Source of the DNA: Erythrobacter sp. UBA1916
GTDB taxonomy: Bacteria > Pseudomonadota > Alphaproteobacteria > Sphingomonadales > Sphingomonadaceae
Reading direction: 5' to 3'
Assembly: GCA_002337385.1 (NCBI GenBank)
Contig: DDFY01000008.1
Coordinates: 51,634 to 115,633, forward strand
Length of the DNA: 64,000 bases
Part shown: positions 33,969-40,932 of the stretch, piece after piece
Position numbering within the stretch: the first letter of the stretch is position 1
Layout of the letters: every line of letters begins with the position of its first letter
The notes under the pieces: model-generated
Database searches by the model: none
Told to the model about the DNA's origin: nothing
Seen by the model: the letters and a program-made list of their open reading frames with translations, nothing else
Program-made: the position numbers and the translations under genes

Positions 33969-34871
33969 TTAGCGAACCACGTAGGGCTGCTTGCCGACCC
34001 AGGGTGAGATCATGTTGTAAGGCACGGTCACGAACACCGCCTCGACCTCGGCGATCTTGCCGTCGACGATCTTGAACAGTTCGAGCAGAACGAAGCTGTG
34101 CGGGAAGGTGAAGATCGACTTGTGGCGGCTGCCGTCAGTCCAGGTGATGTCGGTCAGGCGGCCCGAGTGGTCGATGAAGCCGGCAGCAATCACGATGCCC
34201 TTTTCTTCGTCGACCAGCGGGAAGCGGCGATCGCGCAGGCGGTCGTCATAGATGTACTGGCCGAGGCGGAATTGCTCAGCGCAGCCCATCTTCGAGATCG
34301 GATAGCCTTCGATATCGACATTGGTGGTCTGCAACCCGTTCTCGATCCGGTCGCACGCGTCGGTGAAGTGGGTGAACAGCGTGCCGTCGTTGTTCTGAAG
34401 CGTGTCGAAATAGCCGTCGGCAATCGCGATCAGGCGTTCACGCGGCAGGCGCTGAGCTTCGGGCACGTCCTCGGCCAGGACGGCACGCGGACGGCGTGCG
34501 TCGTCGATCTGCGGGAACGGGCCGAGTTCGCTCGGACGGCAGACCAGCGTTTCGACCTCGGCGATCTTGCCGCCTTTCAGCGCAATCCGCATGGCCATCA
34601 CCGCAGCGTCGCCCGACTCCTCGATAATGCCGAACCAGCTGGCCTGCCCGGTCTGCGGGTCAGCCGCCTTCACATCGTAATTGTCGCGCACCTTGGTGAT
34701 GGTGTTCCACAGCCCGTCACCCAGCATCAGCTGGACGTTGTTTTCGGTGAACACCACGTCGTCCGCCCAATTGGCCCGCGACACATCCTTGGCCGCGAGC
34801 GCGGAAAGGTAGGTGTCGATGGCGGCGTACAATTCCTCACGCGTGGCGATCGGGGCGGGGTTCGAAGTCAT
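33969..34871 (-). CDS. Tandem NTF2/SnoaL-like domain protein
   Basis: 300 aa with two related halves. Residues about 10-112 and 148-290 each begin with a RE(E/R)LxAxxDxYxxxLxxxD helix and end in a GKIAEVE strand, the pattern of NTF2/SnoaL-like cone-shaped barrels. Such proteins bind or convert small hydrophobic molecules such as steroids and polyketides. No catalytic residues are evident to me. A good AGGAGA lies about nine bases before ATG 34871. It is 48 bases from the oxidoreductase gene upstream. Confidence 0.7.
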   Translation of the reverse strand: MTSNPAPIATREELYAAIDTYLSALAAKDVSRANWADDVVFTENNVQLMLGDGLWNTITKVRDNYDVKAADPQTGQASWFGIIEESGDAAVMAMRIALKGGKIAEVETLVCRPSELGPFPQIDDARRPRAVLAEDVPEAQRLPRERLIAIADGYFDTLQNNDGTLFTHFTDACDRIENGLQTTNVDIEGYPISKMGCAEQFRLGQYIYDDRLRDRRFPLVDEEKGIVIAAGFIDHSGRLTDITWTDGSRHKSIFTFPHSFVLLELFKIVDGKIAEVEAVFVTVPYNMISPWVGKQPYVVR

Positions 34872-34919
34872 GGCATTGTCTCTCCTGTTACAATGCCGCT
34901 TTTGACCAATTGGCGGCGC

Positions 34920-35924
34920 TCAGTCCACCGCCAAGACGATCTTTCCGATGTGATCGCCCGCCTCCATGCGGCGATGAGCCTCAGCCGCCTCGGCGAGCGG
35001 GAAGACCTGGTCCATCTGCGGCCGCAAAACGCCTTGCGCGACAAGCGGCCAGACCTCGCTTTGAATCTCGGCGGCAAGCATCTGCTTGAAAGCATCGGAC
35101 CGCGCGCGCAGGGTCGAGCCGGTGATGGTCTGGCGGCGCACCATCAGTTTGGCCATATTGATCTCGGCTTTCGCCCCGCCGAGCACCGCGATCGTGACCA
35201 GCCGGCCTTCCTCGCCAAGACAATCGAGATTGCGCTGGGTGTAGTCGCCCGCCACCATATCGAGCACGATCTGGCATCCCGCCTTGTTGGTTATCGCGCG
35301 GACCTTCTCAACGAAGTCGTCAGTCTTGTAGTTGATCGCATAATCGGCGCCGAGGGCCCGCGCCGCCGCGCATTTGTCGTCACTGCCGCAGGTCACGATC
35401 ACTTTCATGTCAAACAGCTTGGCGAGCTTGATCGCCATCGACCCGATGCCCGAGGTGCCGCCATGGACCAGCACCGTCTCGTCATCGCGCGCCAGCCCGC
35501 GCTGGAACAGGTTGTGCCACACGGTGAACAGCGTCTCTGGCAGGGCCGCAGCCTCTTCCATGGATAGCCCCTCTGGCACCGGCAGACAGGCGCCGGGCCT
35601 GGCAAGGCAATATTGCGCATAGCCGCCCCCGCTCACCAGCGCGCAAACGCGCCGCCCGATCCAGTCCGCCGCCTCGCTATCGCCAGCGCCCACGACCGTG
35701 CCCGCGATTTCGAGCCCCGGCAGCTCGCTCGCCCCCGGCGGCGGCGGGTAAAGCCCGGCGCGCTGCAAGCAATCGGGCCGATTGACCCCCGCATAGGCAA
35801 CCTTCACCAGCACCTCGCCCGGGCCGGGAACCGGCACTGGCCGCTTGCCCGGCGTCAACACGTCAGGCCCTCCCGGTTCACTGATGGATATGGCCGTCAT
35901 GCGGTCCGAAACCTGAAAATTCAC
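34920..35924 (-). CDS. NAD(P)H-quinone oxidoreductase (zinc-less MDR, PIG3-like)
   Basis: 334 aa. It starts at GTG 35924, chosen because AGGGGGCA lies just upstream; ATG 35900 has no such site. The GroES-like domain has PGEVLVKVAYAGVNRPDCLQRAG and the Rossmann domain VLVHGGTSGIGSMAIKLAK. The structural-zinc Cys cluster of alcohol dehydrogenases is absent. It fits the PIG3/TP53I3 quinone oxidoreductase branch, which reduces quinones with NADPH. Diverges from the DUF1192 gene. Confidence 0.9.
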   Translation of the reverse strand: MNFQVSDRMTAISISEPGGPDVLTPGKRPVPVPGPGEVLVKVAYAGVNRPDCLQRAGLYPPPPGASELPGLEIAGTVVGAGDSEAADWIGRRVCALVSGGGYAQYCLARPGACLPVPEGLSMEEAAALPETLFTVWHNLFQRGLARDDETVLVHGGTSGIGSMAIKLAKLFDMKVIVTCGSDDKCAAARALGADYAINYKTDDFVEKVRAITNKAGCQIVLDMVAGDYTQRNLDCLGEEGRLVTIAVLGGAKAEINMAKLMVRRQTITGSTLRARSDAFKQMLAAEIQSEVWPLVAQGVLRPQMDQVFPLAEAAEAHRRMEAGDHIGKIVLAVD

Positions 35925-35985
35925 ACTGCCCCCTTGCCTTGCACGTCCCCATTCGTCTTGGCTGGGCCCCACTTAGCCGGAGCCA

Positions 35986-36020
35986 TTGACAGCAAGCAAT
36001 CCGATTGTGATGTTGCAACA
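35986..36020 (+). promoter_or_regulatory. Promoter of the DUF1192 gene with a palindrome at the start site
   Basis: TTGACA (35986-35991, full consensus), a 17-base spacer and GATGTT (36009-36014). The perfect palindrome TGTTGCAACA (36011-36020) overlaps the -10 box and could be an operator. ATG 36023 follows eight bases after the -10 hexamer without a ribosome binding site, so the mRNA may be leaderless. Confidence 0.45.
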
Positions 36021-36022
36021 CG

Positions 36023-36229
36023 ATGGATGGCGATGATCTTCCGCGAGTCCGTAGCGATGCGGCGAGCCTCTTGGCGAAAGAGGAGCTCGACCGCTATTCT
36101 CAAGACGAGCTGATGGAACGGATCGCGCTGCTCGAAGCCGAGATCGCCCGCGTAAAGGCGCAGCACGCCAAGGCCGCTGCCCACCGGAGCATGGCCGACC
36201 AGCTGTTCAAACCGAGGTCAGGCGAGTGA
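36023..36229 (+). CDS. DUF1192 domain-containing protein
   Basis: 68 aa. The core ELMERIALLEAEIARVKAQ is the DUF1192 signature, a short amphipathic helix likely to form a coiled coil; the tail ADQLFK is also typical. It is a small soluble protein of unknown role found in alphaproteobacteria. It lacks a Shine-Dalgarno sequence and has a consensus -35 box at the right place for a leaderless transcript. Confidence 0.85.
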   Translation: MDGDDLPRVRSDAASLLAKEELDRYSQDELMERIALLEAEIARVKAQHAKAAAHRSMADQLFKPRSGE

Positions 36230-36416
36230 CGGGCCCCGCGGCCCTGCTGAGACCTCGCAATCGCGCCATGGCGCACCATATTGGTCATGAACCCAAGACC
36301 CGCCCCGTGCAGGGCCGGTTTTCCCCAGCCCCATGTTAGCCTTCCGTTCACCCTGCCAGCCGCACACTGGTTTCCCTGCCGGCCCAATGGCTGGCTGAGC
36401 CAACCGAAAGACTGCA

Positions 36417-38786
36417 ATGCCCAGTTTCGCGCAGAACCTCGAAAAGACCCTCCACACCGCGATCCAGCACGCGATCGACCGGACGCATGAATATGCGACG
36501 CTCGAGCACCTGTTGCTGGCGCTGGTCAACGATTCCGACGCGGCCGAAGTGATGACCGCATGCGGGGTTGACCTTGAGGAACTGGCAGGCGTCGTGCGGC
36601 AGTATCTCGATCAGGAATACCAGTCGCTGAAGTCGTCCGACCAGGCCGATCCGCAGCCGACCGCCGGGTTCCAGCGGGTGATCCAGCGCGCGATCCTGCA
36701 CGTGCAGACCTCGGGCAAGGACACCGTGACCGGCGCCAATGTGCTGGTGGCGCTGTTCTCCGAACGTGACAGCTACGCGGTCTATTTCCTGCAGCAGCAG
36801 GATATGAGCCGGCTCGACGCGGTGAGCTTCATCAGCCACGGCATCGGCAAGAACGGTCGCCAGATCGAGAACCGCAATCCGCAAGGCTCCGAAGAGCCGG
36901 ATATGGCGAAGGCCGAGGAAAAGGCCGATCCGAAGAACAAGAAGGAAACTGCGCTCGACCAGTTCTGCGTGAACCTCAACCGCAAGGCGCTCGACGGCAA
37001 GGTCGATCCGCTGATCGGGCGTGGGCCAGAGGTCGACCGCACGGTGCAGATCCTGTGCCGCCGCTCGAAGAACAACCCGCTCTATGTGGGCGATCCCGGT
37101 GTCGGCAAAACCGCGATTGCCGAAGGTCTGGCGCGCAAGATCGTCGAGGGCGATGTTCCCGAAGTGCTGGAAAACGCGGTGATCTATTCGCTCGACATGG
37201 GCTCGCTGCTGGCTGGCACGCGTTACCGCGGCGATTTCGAGGAGCGCCTCAAGCAGGTTGTCTCCGAACTCGAGAAGATGCCCGAAGCGATCCTGTTTAT
37301 CGATGAAATTCATACAGTTATCGGCGCAGGCGCGACCAGTGGCGGGGCCATGGATGCCTCCAACCTGCTGAAGCCGGCGCTGTCTTCGGGCGCGATCCGC
37401 TGCATCGGGTCGACCACCTACAAGGAATTCCGCAACCACTTCGAGAAGGACCGCGCCCTGCTGCGCCGGTTCCAGAAGATCGACGTGAACGAACCGACGG
37501 TCGAAGACACGATCAAGATCCTGCGCGGCCTGCGCACGGCTTTTGAAGAGCACCACAAGGTCAAATACACGCCCGACGCGATCAAGACCGCGGTCGAGCT
37601 GAGCGCGCGCTACATCAACGACCGCAAGCTGCCCGACAAGGCCATCGACGTGATCGACGAGGTCGGCGCAATGCAGATGCTCGTGCCGCCGAGCCGTCGC
37701 CGCAAGACGATCACCGCGAGGGAAATCGAGAAGGTCATCGCGACCATGGCGCGCATCCCCCCCAAGTCGGTCAGCAAGGACGACAAGGCGGCGCTCGCCA
37801 ACCTTGAGAAAGACCTGAAGCGCGTGGTGTTCGGGCAGGATCAGGCGATTGACCGCCTGTCCACCGCGATGAAGCTGTCGCGCGCGGGTCTGCGCGATCC
37901 CGACAAGCCGATTGGCTCGTTCCTGTTCTCCGGCCCCACCGGCGTCGGCAAGACCGAGGTCGCGCGTCAGCTGGCCTCGATCATGGGGATCGAGCTGAAG
38001 CGCTTCGATATGTCCGAATATATGGAGCGCCACAGCGTTTCGCGCCTGATCGGTGCGCCTCCAGGCTATGTCGGCTACGATCAGGGCGGCCTGCTCACCG
38101 ATGCCATCGACCAGCACCCGCACTGCGTGCTGCTGCTCGACGAGATCGAGAAGGCCCACCCCGACCTGTTCAACATCCTGCTGCAGGTGATGGATAACGG
38201 CCGCCTGACCGACCACCATGGCAAGACGGTCGATTTCCGCAATGTCGTGCTGATCATGACGACCAACGCCGGCGCTTCCGATGCTGCCAAGCAGGGCATT
38301 GGCTTTGGCAGCGGCACCAAGGTCGAGGCGGCGGAAGAGGCGGTGAAGAAGATGTTCACCCCCGAATTCCGCAACCGTCTCGATGCGATCGTGCCGTTCG
38401 GCTATCTCCGCAAGGACACGATCAGCCGCGTGGTCGACAAGTTCATCCTTCAGCTCGAACTGCAGCTGTCCGATCAGAACGTGCACATCCAGTTCGATGG
38501 CGATGCGCGCGATTGGCTGGGCGAACGCGGCTACGACAAGCTGATGGGCGCACGTCCGATGGGCCGCCTGATCCAGGAGAAGGTCAAGCAACCGCTCGCC
38601 GAGGAACTGCTGTTCGGCAAGCTGGCACACGGCGGCGAGGTCCATGTCAGCGTGAAGGATAACAAGCTCGCCTTCGAGCTGACCGCAGCGCCGCCCAAGA
38701 CCAAGCCGAAGAAGGCGCGCAAGAAGCCCGTTGCGAAGAAGCAGCAGGGCGATGCTTCGGCCGAGGGCAACACCTCGGAAGACTAA
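36417..38786 (+). CDS. clpA: ATP-dependent Clp protease ATP-binding subunit ClpA
   Basis: 789 aa. The Clp N-domain is at about 1-145, followed by two AAA+ modules: Walker A GDPGVGKT (225-232) and GPTGVGKT (506-513), Walker B LFIDEIH and LLLDEIE. The ClpP-docking loop reads GIGFGSG, so it should feed ClpP. A Lys/Pro-rich tail (KTKPKKARKKPVAKK) extends the C-terminus. No clpS is adjacent. The start has GAAAG upstream and a hairpin (TGGCT/AGCCA) just before it. A terminator follows. Confidence 0.97.
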   Translation: MPSFAQNLEKTLHTAIQHAIDRTHEYATLEHLLLALVNDSDAAEVMTACGVDLEELAGVVRQYLDQEYQSLKSSDQADPQPTAGFQRVIQRAILHVQTSGKDTVTGANVLVALFSERDSYAVYFLQQQDMSRLDAVSFISHGIGKNGRQIENRNPQGSEEPDMAKAEEKADPKNKKETALDQFCVNLNRKALDGKVDPLIGRGPEVDRTVQILCRRSKNNPLYVGDPGVGKTAIAEGLARKIVEGDVPEVLENAVIYSLDMGSLLAGTRYRGDFEERLKQVVSELEKMPEAILFIDEIHTVIGAGATSGGAMDASNLLKPALSSGAIRCIGSTTYKEFRNHFEKDRALLRRFQKIDVNEPTVEDTIKILRGLRTAFEEHHKVKYTPDAIKTAVELSARYINDRKLPDKAIDVIDEVGAMQMLVPPSRRRKTITAREIEKVIATMARIPPKSVSKDDKAALANLEKDLKRVVFGQDQAIDRLSTAMKLSRAGLRDPDKPIGSFLFSGPTGVGKTEVARQLASIMGIELKRFDMSEYMERHSVSRLIGAPPGYVGYDQGGLLTDAIDQHPHCVLLLDEIEKAHPDLFNILLQVMDNGRLTDHHGKTVDFRNVVLIMTTNAGASDAAKQGIGFGSGTKVEAAEEAVKKMFTPEFRNRLDAIVPFGYLRKDTISRVVDKFILQLELQLSDQNVHIQFDGDARDWLGERGYDKLMGARPMGRLIQEKVKQPLAEELLFGKLAHGGEVHVSVKDNKLAFELTAAPPKTKPKKARKKPVAKKQQGDASAEGNTSED

Positions 38787-38814
38787 GCTTCGCAGCCTTT
38801 GTTGAATTGTCCGC

Positions 38815-38848
38815 AGGGCGGCGCTGGAACCCCAGTGCCGCCCTTTTG
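38815..38848 (+). terminator. Terminator of clpA
   Basis: AGGGCGGCGCTGG (38815-38827) pairs with CCAGTGCCGCCCT (38832-38844) with a single G-U pair, followed by TTTGCGTTTTT. A second small hairpin (CCCCA/TGGGG, 38857-38872) comes after it. Confidence 0.85.
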
Positions 38849-38916
38849 CGTTTTTCCCCAGAGTCTTGGGGGATAAATCCGAGACGTCCTTGACCGAATC
38901 GGCCTCGCAGTACTGA

Positions 38917-38942
38917 AGTGAAGTTGGTCGCGTGACCACTTT
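38917..38942 (+). repeat. 26-bp imperfect direct repeat, left copy
   Basis: AGTGAAGTTGGTCGCGTG continues into ACCACTTT. It matches 39158-39183 at 21 of 26 positions with no gap; four of the five differences are transitions. The two copies bracket the small ORF at 39042-39149. Confidence 0.5.
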
Positions 38943-39041
38943 GTTTGATCTCAGAACCTTGAGCCCCTTTTAAGCGCGAGAGGCGAGAGGCTTTTCGGAG
39001 ACGTCGGGCTCTACCCGATCTTCAAACAAAGGAGGTGGGTT

Positions 39042-39149
39042 ATGAGACGCGTATTTGTACGTTCTTATATCCGCTGGCGCTTTGGCCGTTGGGAGAGTGT
39101 GTGCCATCACACTCGACGTTGGCCTCGTCAGTACTCGTTTAACTTCTAA
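39042..39149 (+). CDS. Candidate small basic protein (35 aa)
   Basis: The ORF starts at ATG 39042 behind AAAGGAGGTGGGTT, an almost perfect anti-16S match (AAAGGAGGT) with good spacing, and ends at TAA 39149. The product is very basic and aromatic: MRRVFVRSYIRWRFGRWE then SVCHHTRRWPRQYSFNF, with nine Arg and no acidic residue except one Glu. GC is 50%, below its neighbours. It could be a membrane-active or nucleic-acid-binding microprotein, or a leader peptide; I recognise no family. An 8-bp stem-loop (39134-39154) spans its stop codon. Confidence 0.5.
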   Translation: MRRVFVRSYIRWRFGRWESVCHHTRRWPRQYSFNF

Positions 39150-39157
39150 ACGAGAGC

Positions 39158-39183
39158 AGTGAACTCGGTCACGCGGCCACTTT
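39158..39183 (+). repeat. 26-bp imperfect direct repeat, right copy
   Basis: AGTGAACTCGGTCACGCG continues into GCCACTTT; partner of 38917-38942 at an offset of 241 bases. It starts nine bases after the small ORF stop. Confidence 0.5.
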
Positions 39184-39324
39184 TCCCAACGACCTTAAAT
39201 CCGTAGCGGACGGCGTTTGTTCGCACATCGCGAATCCCAGTTCAATATGTGCCTGAGCTATATTTTCGCCTGTCAACCGGACTGACGACAGGAACTCCAC
39301 AGCTTTCCGCACAGTTGAGAGACT

Positions 39325-40329
39325 ATGAGCTCCGCCCCCCACTGGATCCAGCCACACCCGCAGGGGATTTACGTTGCCCCGGCCGATTGCTGGGTCGATC
39401 CATCGGCGGCGGTTGAGCGGGCGCTGGTCACCCATGGCCATGCCGACCACGCGCGCGGCGGGCACGGCGAAACGCTCGCCACCCGCGAAACGCTCGCGAT
39501 CATGGACCTGCGCTACAATACGCAGGCGGGCGCGGTGCCTGTCGCCTATGGTGAAACCTTGCGGCTCGCCGGCAGCGTCGATGCGACGTACCTGCCTGCC
39601 GGTCACGTGCTCGGCTCGGCGCAGATATTGCTCGAACATGCAGGCGAGCGGGTGATCGTCACCGGCGACTACAAGCGCCGCCCCGATCCGACCTGTGTGC
39701 CTTTCGAAGTTGCGCGGTGCGACATCTTCATCACCGAGGCGACCTTTGGCCTGCCCGTCTTCACCCATCCGCCGATTGCTGACGAAATCGCCAAGCTGCT
39801 GGCAGCGCTTGCCGCCAGTCCCAAGGCCTGCGTGCTGGTCGGCGCCTATGCGCTCGGCAAGGCGCAGCGGGTGATCGCCGAACTGCGCGCGGCAGGCCAT
39901 CACGATCCGATCTACCTCCACGGCGCGATGGAGCGGATGTGCCGCCTCTATGAAGAGCTTGGCGTGCCGTTGGGCGATCTGCGGCTGGTGGCGGACCACG
40001 CAAAAGAGGAAATGCGCGGCGCGATCGTGGTGTGCCCACCCTCGGCGCTGAACGACCGCTGGAGTCGCCGTCTGCCCGAGCCGATAACCGCCATGGCGAG
40101 CGGCTGGATGCGCGTGCGCCAGCGTGCCCGCCAGCGCAATGTCGAGCTACCGCTGGTAATCTCCGACCATGCCGACTGGAACGAACTGACTCAGACCGTG
40201 CAGGAGGTGGACCCGCGCGAAACCTGGATCACCCATGGCCGCGAAGAGGCTTTGCTACGCTGGCACGAGCTGCACCAGCGCAAGGCCCGCGCACTGGCGC
40301 TGGTGGGCTACGAGGATGAGGACGATTGA
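39325..40329 (+). CDS. Ligase-associated DNA exonuclease (metallo-beta-lactamase/beta-CASP fold)
   Basis: 334 aa. The metal site is THGHADHARGG (HxHxDH) with later GHVLGSAQ, TGDYKRRPDP and SDHADW motifs, as in the mRNA 3'-processing/beta-CASP exonuclease family. In many bacteria it is encoded next to an ATP-dependent DNA ligase, a DEXH helicase and the PdeM phosphoesterase and is thought to act in DNA repair. Here the ligase follows 0.6 kb later, after an inserted gene. GAGAG precedes ATG 39325. Confidence 0.9.
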   Translation: MSSAPHWIQPHPQGIYVAPADCWVDPSAAVERALVTHGHADHARGGHGETLATRETLAIMDLRYNTQAGAVPVAYGETLRLAGSVDATYLPAGHVLGSAQILLEHAGERVIVTGDYKRRPDPTCVPFEVARCDIFITEATFGLPVFTHPPIADEIAKLLAALAASPKACVLVGAYALGKAQRVIAELRAAGHHDPIYLHGAMERMCRLYEELGVPLGDLRLVADHAKEEMRGAIVVCPPSALNDRWSRRLPEPITAMASGWMRVRQRARQRNVELPLVISDHADWNELTQTVQEVDPRETWITHGREEALLRWHELHQRKARALALVGYEDEDD

Positions 40330-40407
40330 ACTGACTGTGGAAAAAGCTCTCGATTTGACGAAATCGATTCGCCTCAATGACTTAGTTAAGGAATCCTTGC
40401 CTTGACA

Positions 40408-40479
40408 TGGAAGGGGGACCGAGTCGTTACCTCGGCCCCCGCCATTCCACCAAGGTTTAATAGCAACCGCCGGTGGAAT
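40408..40479 (+). promoter_or_regulatory. Structured leader with two mutually exclusive hairpins
   Basis: TGGAA-GGGGG-A-CCGAG (40408-40423) can pair with CTCGG-CCCCC...TTCCA (40431-40449). Alternatively ATTCCACC (40444-40451) pairs perfectly with GGTGGAAT (40472-40479). Both use the TTCCA segment, so only one can form. TTGACA (40402-40407) stands just upstream without a clear -10 box. Confidence 0.4.
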
Positions 40480-40537
40480 ATGAGCTACCTCACACCGGAA
40501 TTGTTATCCGGAAAGCTGTATAGGTCAAGGCGGTTGC

Positions 40538-40554
40538 GAGATCCGAAAGGTCTC
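40538..40554 (+). promoter_or_regulatory. GAAA-tetraloop hairpin holding the ribosome binding site
   Basis: GAGATCC (40538-40544), loop GAAA (40545-40548) and GGTCTC (40549-40554) form six base pairs with one bulged U. The Shine-Dalgarno sequence GAAAGG (40545-40550) is the loop and the first stem bases, seven bases before ATG 40558. Confidence 0.5.
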
Positions 40555-40557
40555 AAA

Positions 40558-40833
40558 ATGAAAGCTTTTATTGTTACCTATGACTTGATCAAATCCGGTC
40601 AGAATTACGCTTGTATCACAAAGAAGCTGAAGTCCTATCCAACCCACTGGCATATGCAAGGGTCGGTTTGGATCATTCGCACAAGTGAAACAGCGAAACA
40701 GATTCGCGATGGACTCAAAAGTTGCTTGGATTCGAATGATAAGCTGTTTGTTGCCGCGCTCTCGGGCGAGGCCGCATGGTGCGGATATACCGACAACATC
40801 ACTGATTGGTTGAAGCAATCGGCTCTTGTCTAA
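40558..40833 (+). CDS. Cas2-like fold / SinR-annotated family protein
   Basis: 91 aa starting MKAFIVTYDLIKSGQNY, with THWHMQGSVWIIRT, DGLKSCLDSNDKLFVAALSGEAAW and DWLKQ; this is the standalone Cas2/VapD-like ferredoxin-fold family often labelled SinR. The biochemical role is unknown. GC is 127/276 (46%), far below the flanking exonuclease and ligase genes, which points to recent acquisition. ATG 40558 follows GAAAGG; an in-frame ATG at 40480 would add 26 residues. No CRISPR array or cas1 is present. Confidence 0.65.
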   Translation: MKAFIVTYDLIKSGQNYACITKKLKSYPTHWHMQGSVWIIRTSETAKQIRDGLKSCLDSNDKLFVAALSGEAAWCGYTDNITDWLKQSALV

Positions 40834-40851
40834 GCAGTCACTCTGAACTTC

Positions 40852-40881
40852 GGTACCGCCGGATATCACCCCGGCGGTACC
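40852..40881 (+). terminator. Hairpin after the Cas2/SinR-like gene
   Basis: GGTACCGCCGG (40852-40862) pairs perfectly with CCGGCGGTACC (40871-40881) around ATATCACC. Strong 11-bp stem but a weak U-tract (TTCGCGG). Confidence 0.55.
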
Positions 40882-40932
40882 TTCGCGGTGAAGCCACGGA
40901 ACTCATTCTCGGCTTGAGAGCTTCCGTATAAA

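Noticed and set aside
36331..36342. Heat-shock (sigma-32) promoter before clpA from CCCCATGTTA
   Set aside because: The -10-like element is good but no CTTGAA-like -35 box lies at a suitable distance.
36230..36416. TPP riboswitch suspected from CTGAGA before clpA
   Set aside because: The other conserved thi-box segments are absent and clpA is not a thiamine gene.
36348..38939. Very long open frame (863 codons) antisense to clpA
   Set aside because: It mirrors clpA in the third-position-rich antisense frame typical of high-GC genes, has His/Arg/Gly-heavy composition and no recognisable domain.
40330..40932. CRISPR-Cas locus suggested by the Cas2-like protein
   Set aside because: No direct-repeat/spacer array, no cas1 and no effector gene; standalone Cas2-like proteins are common.
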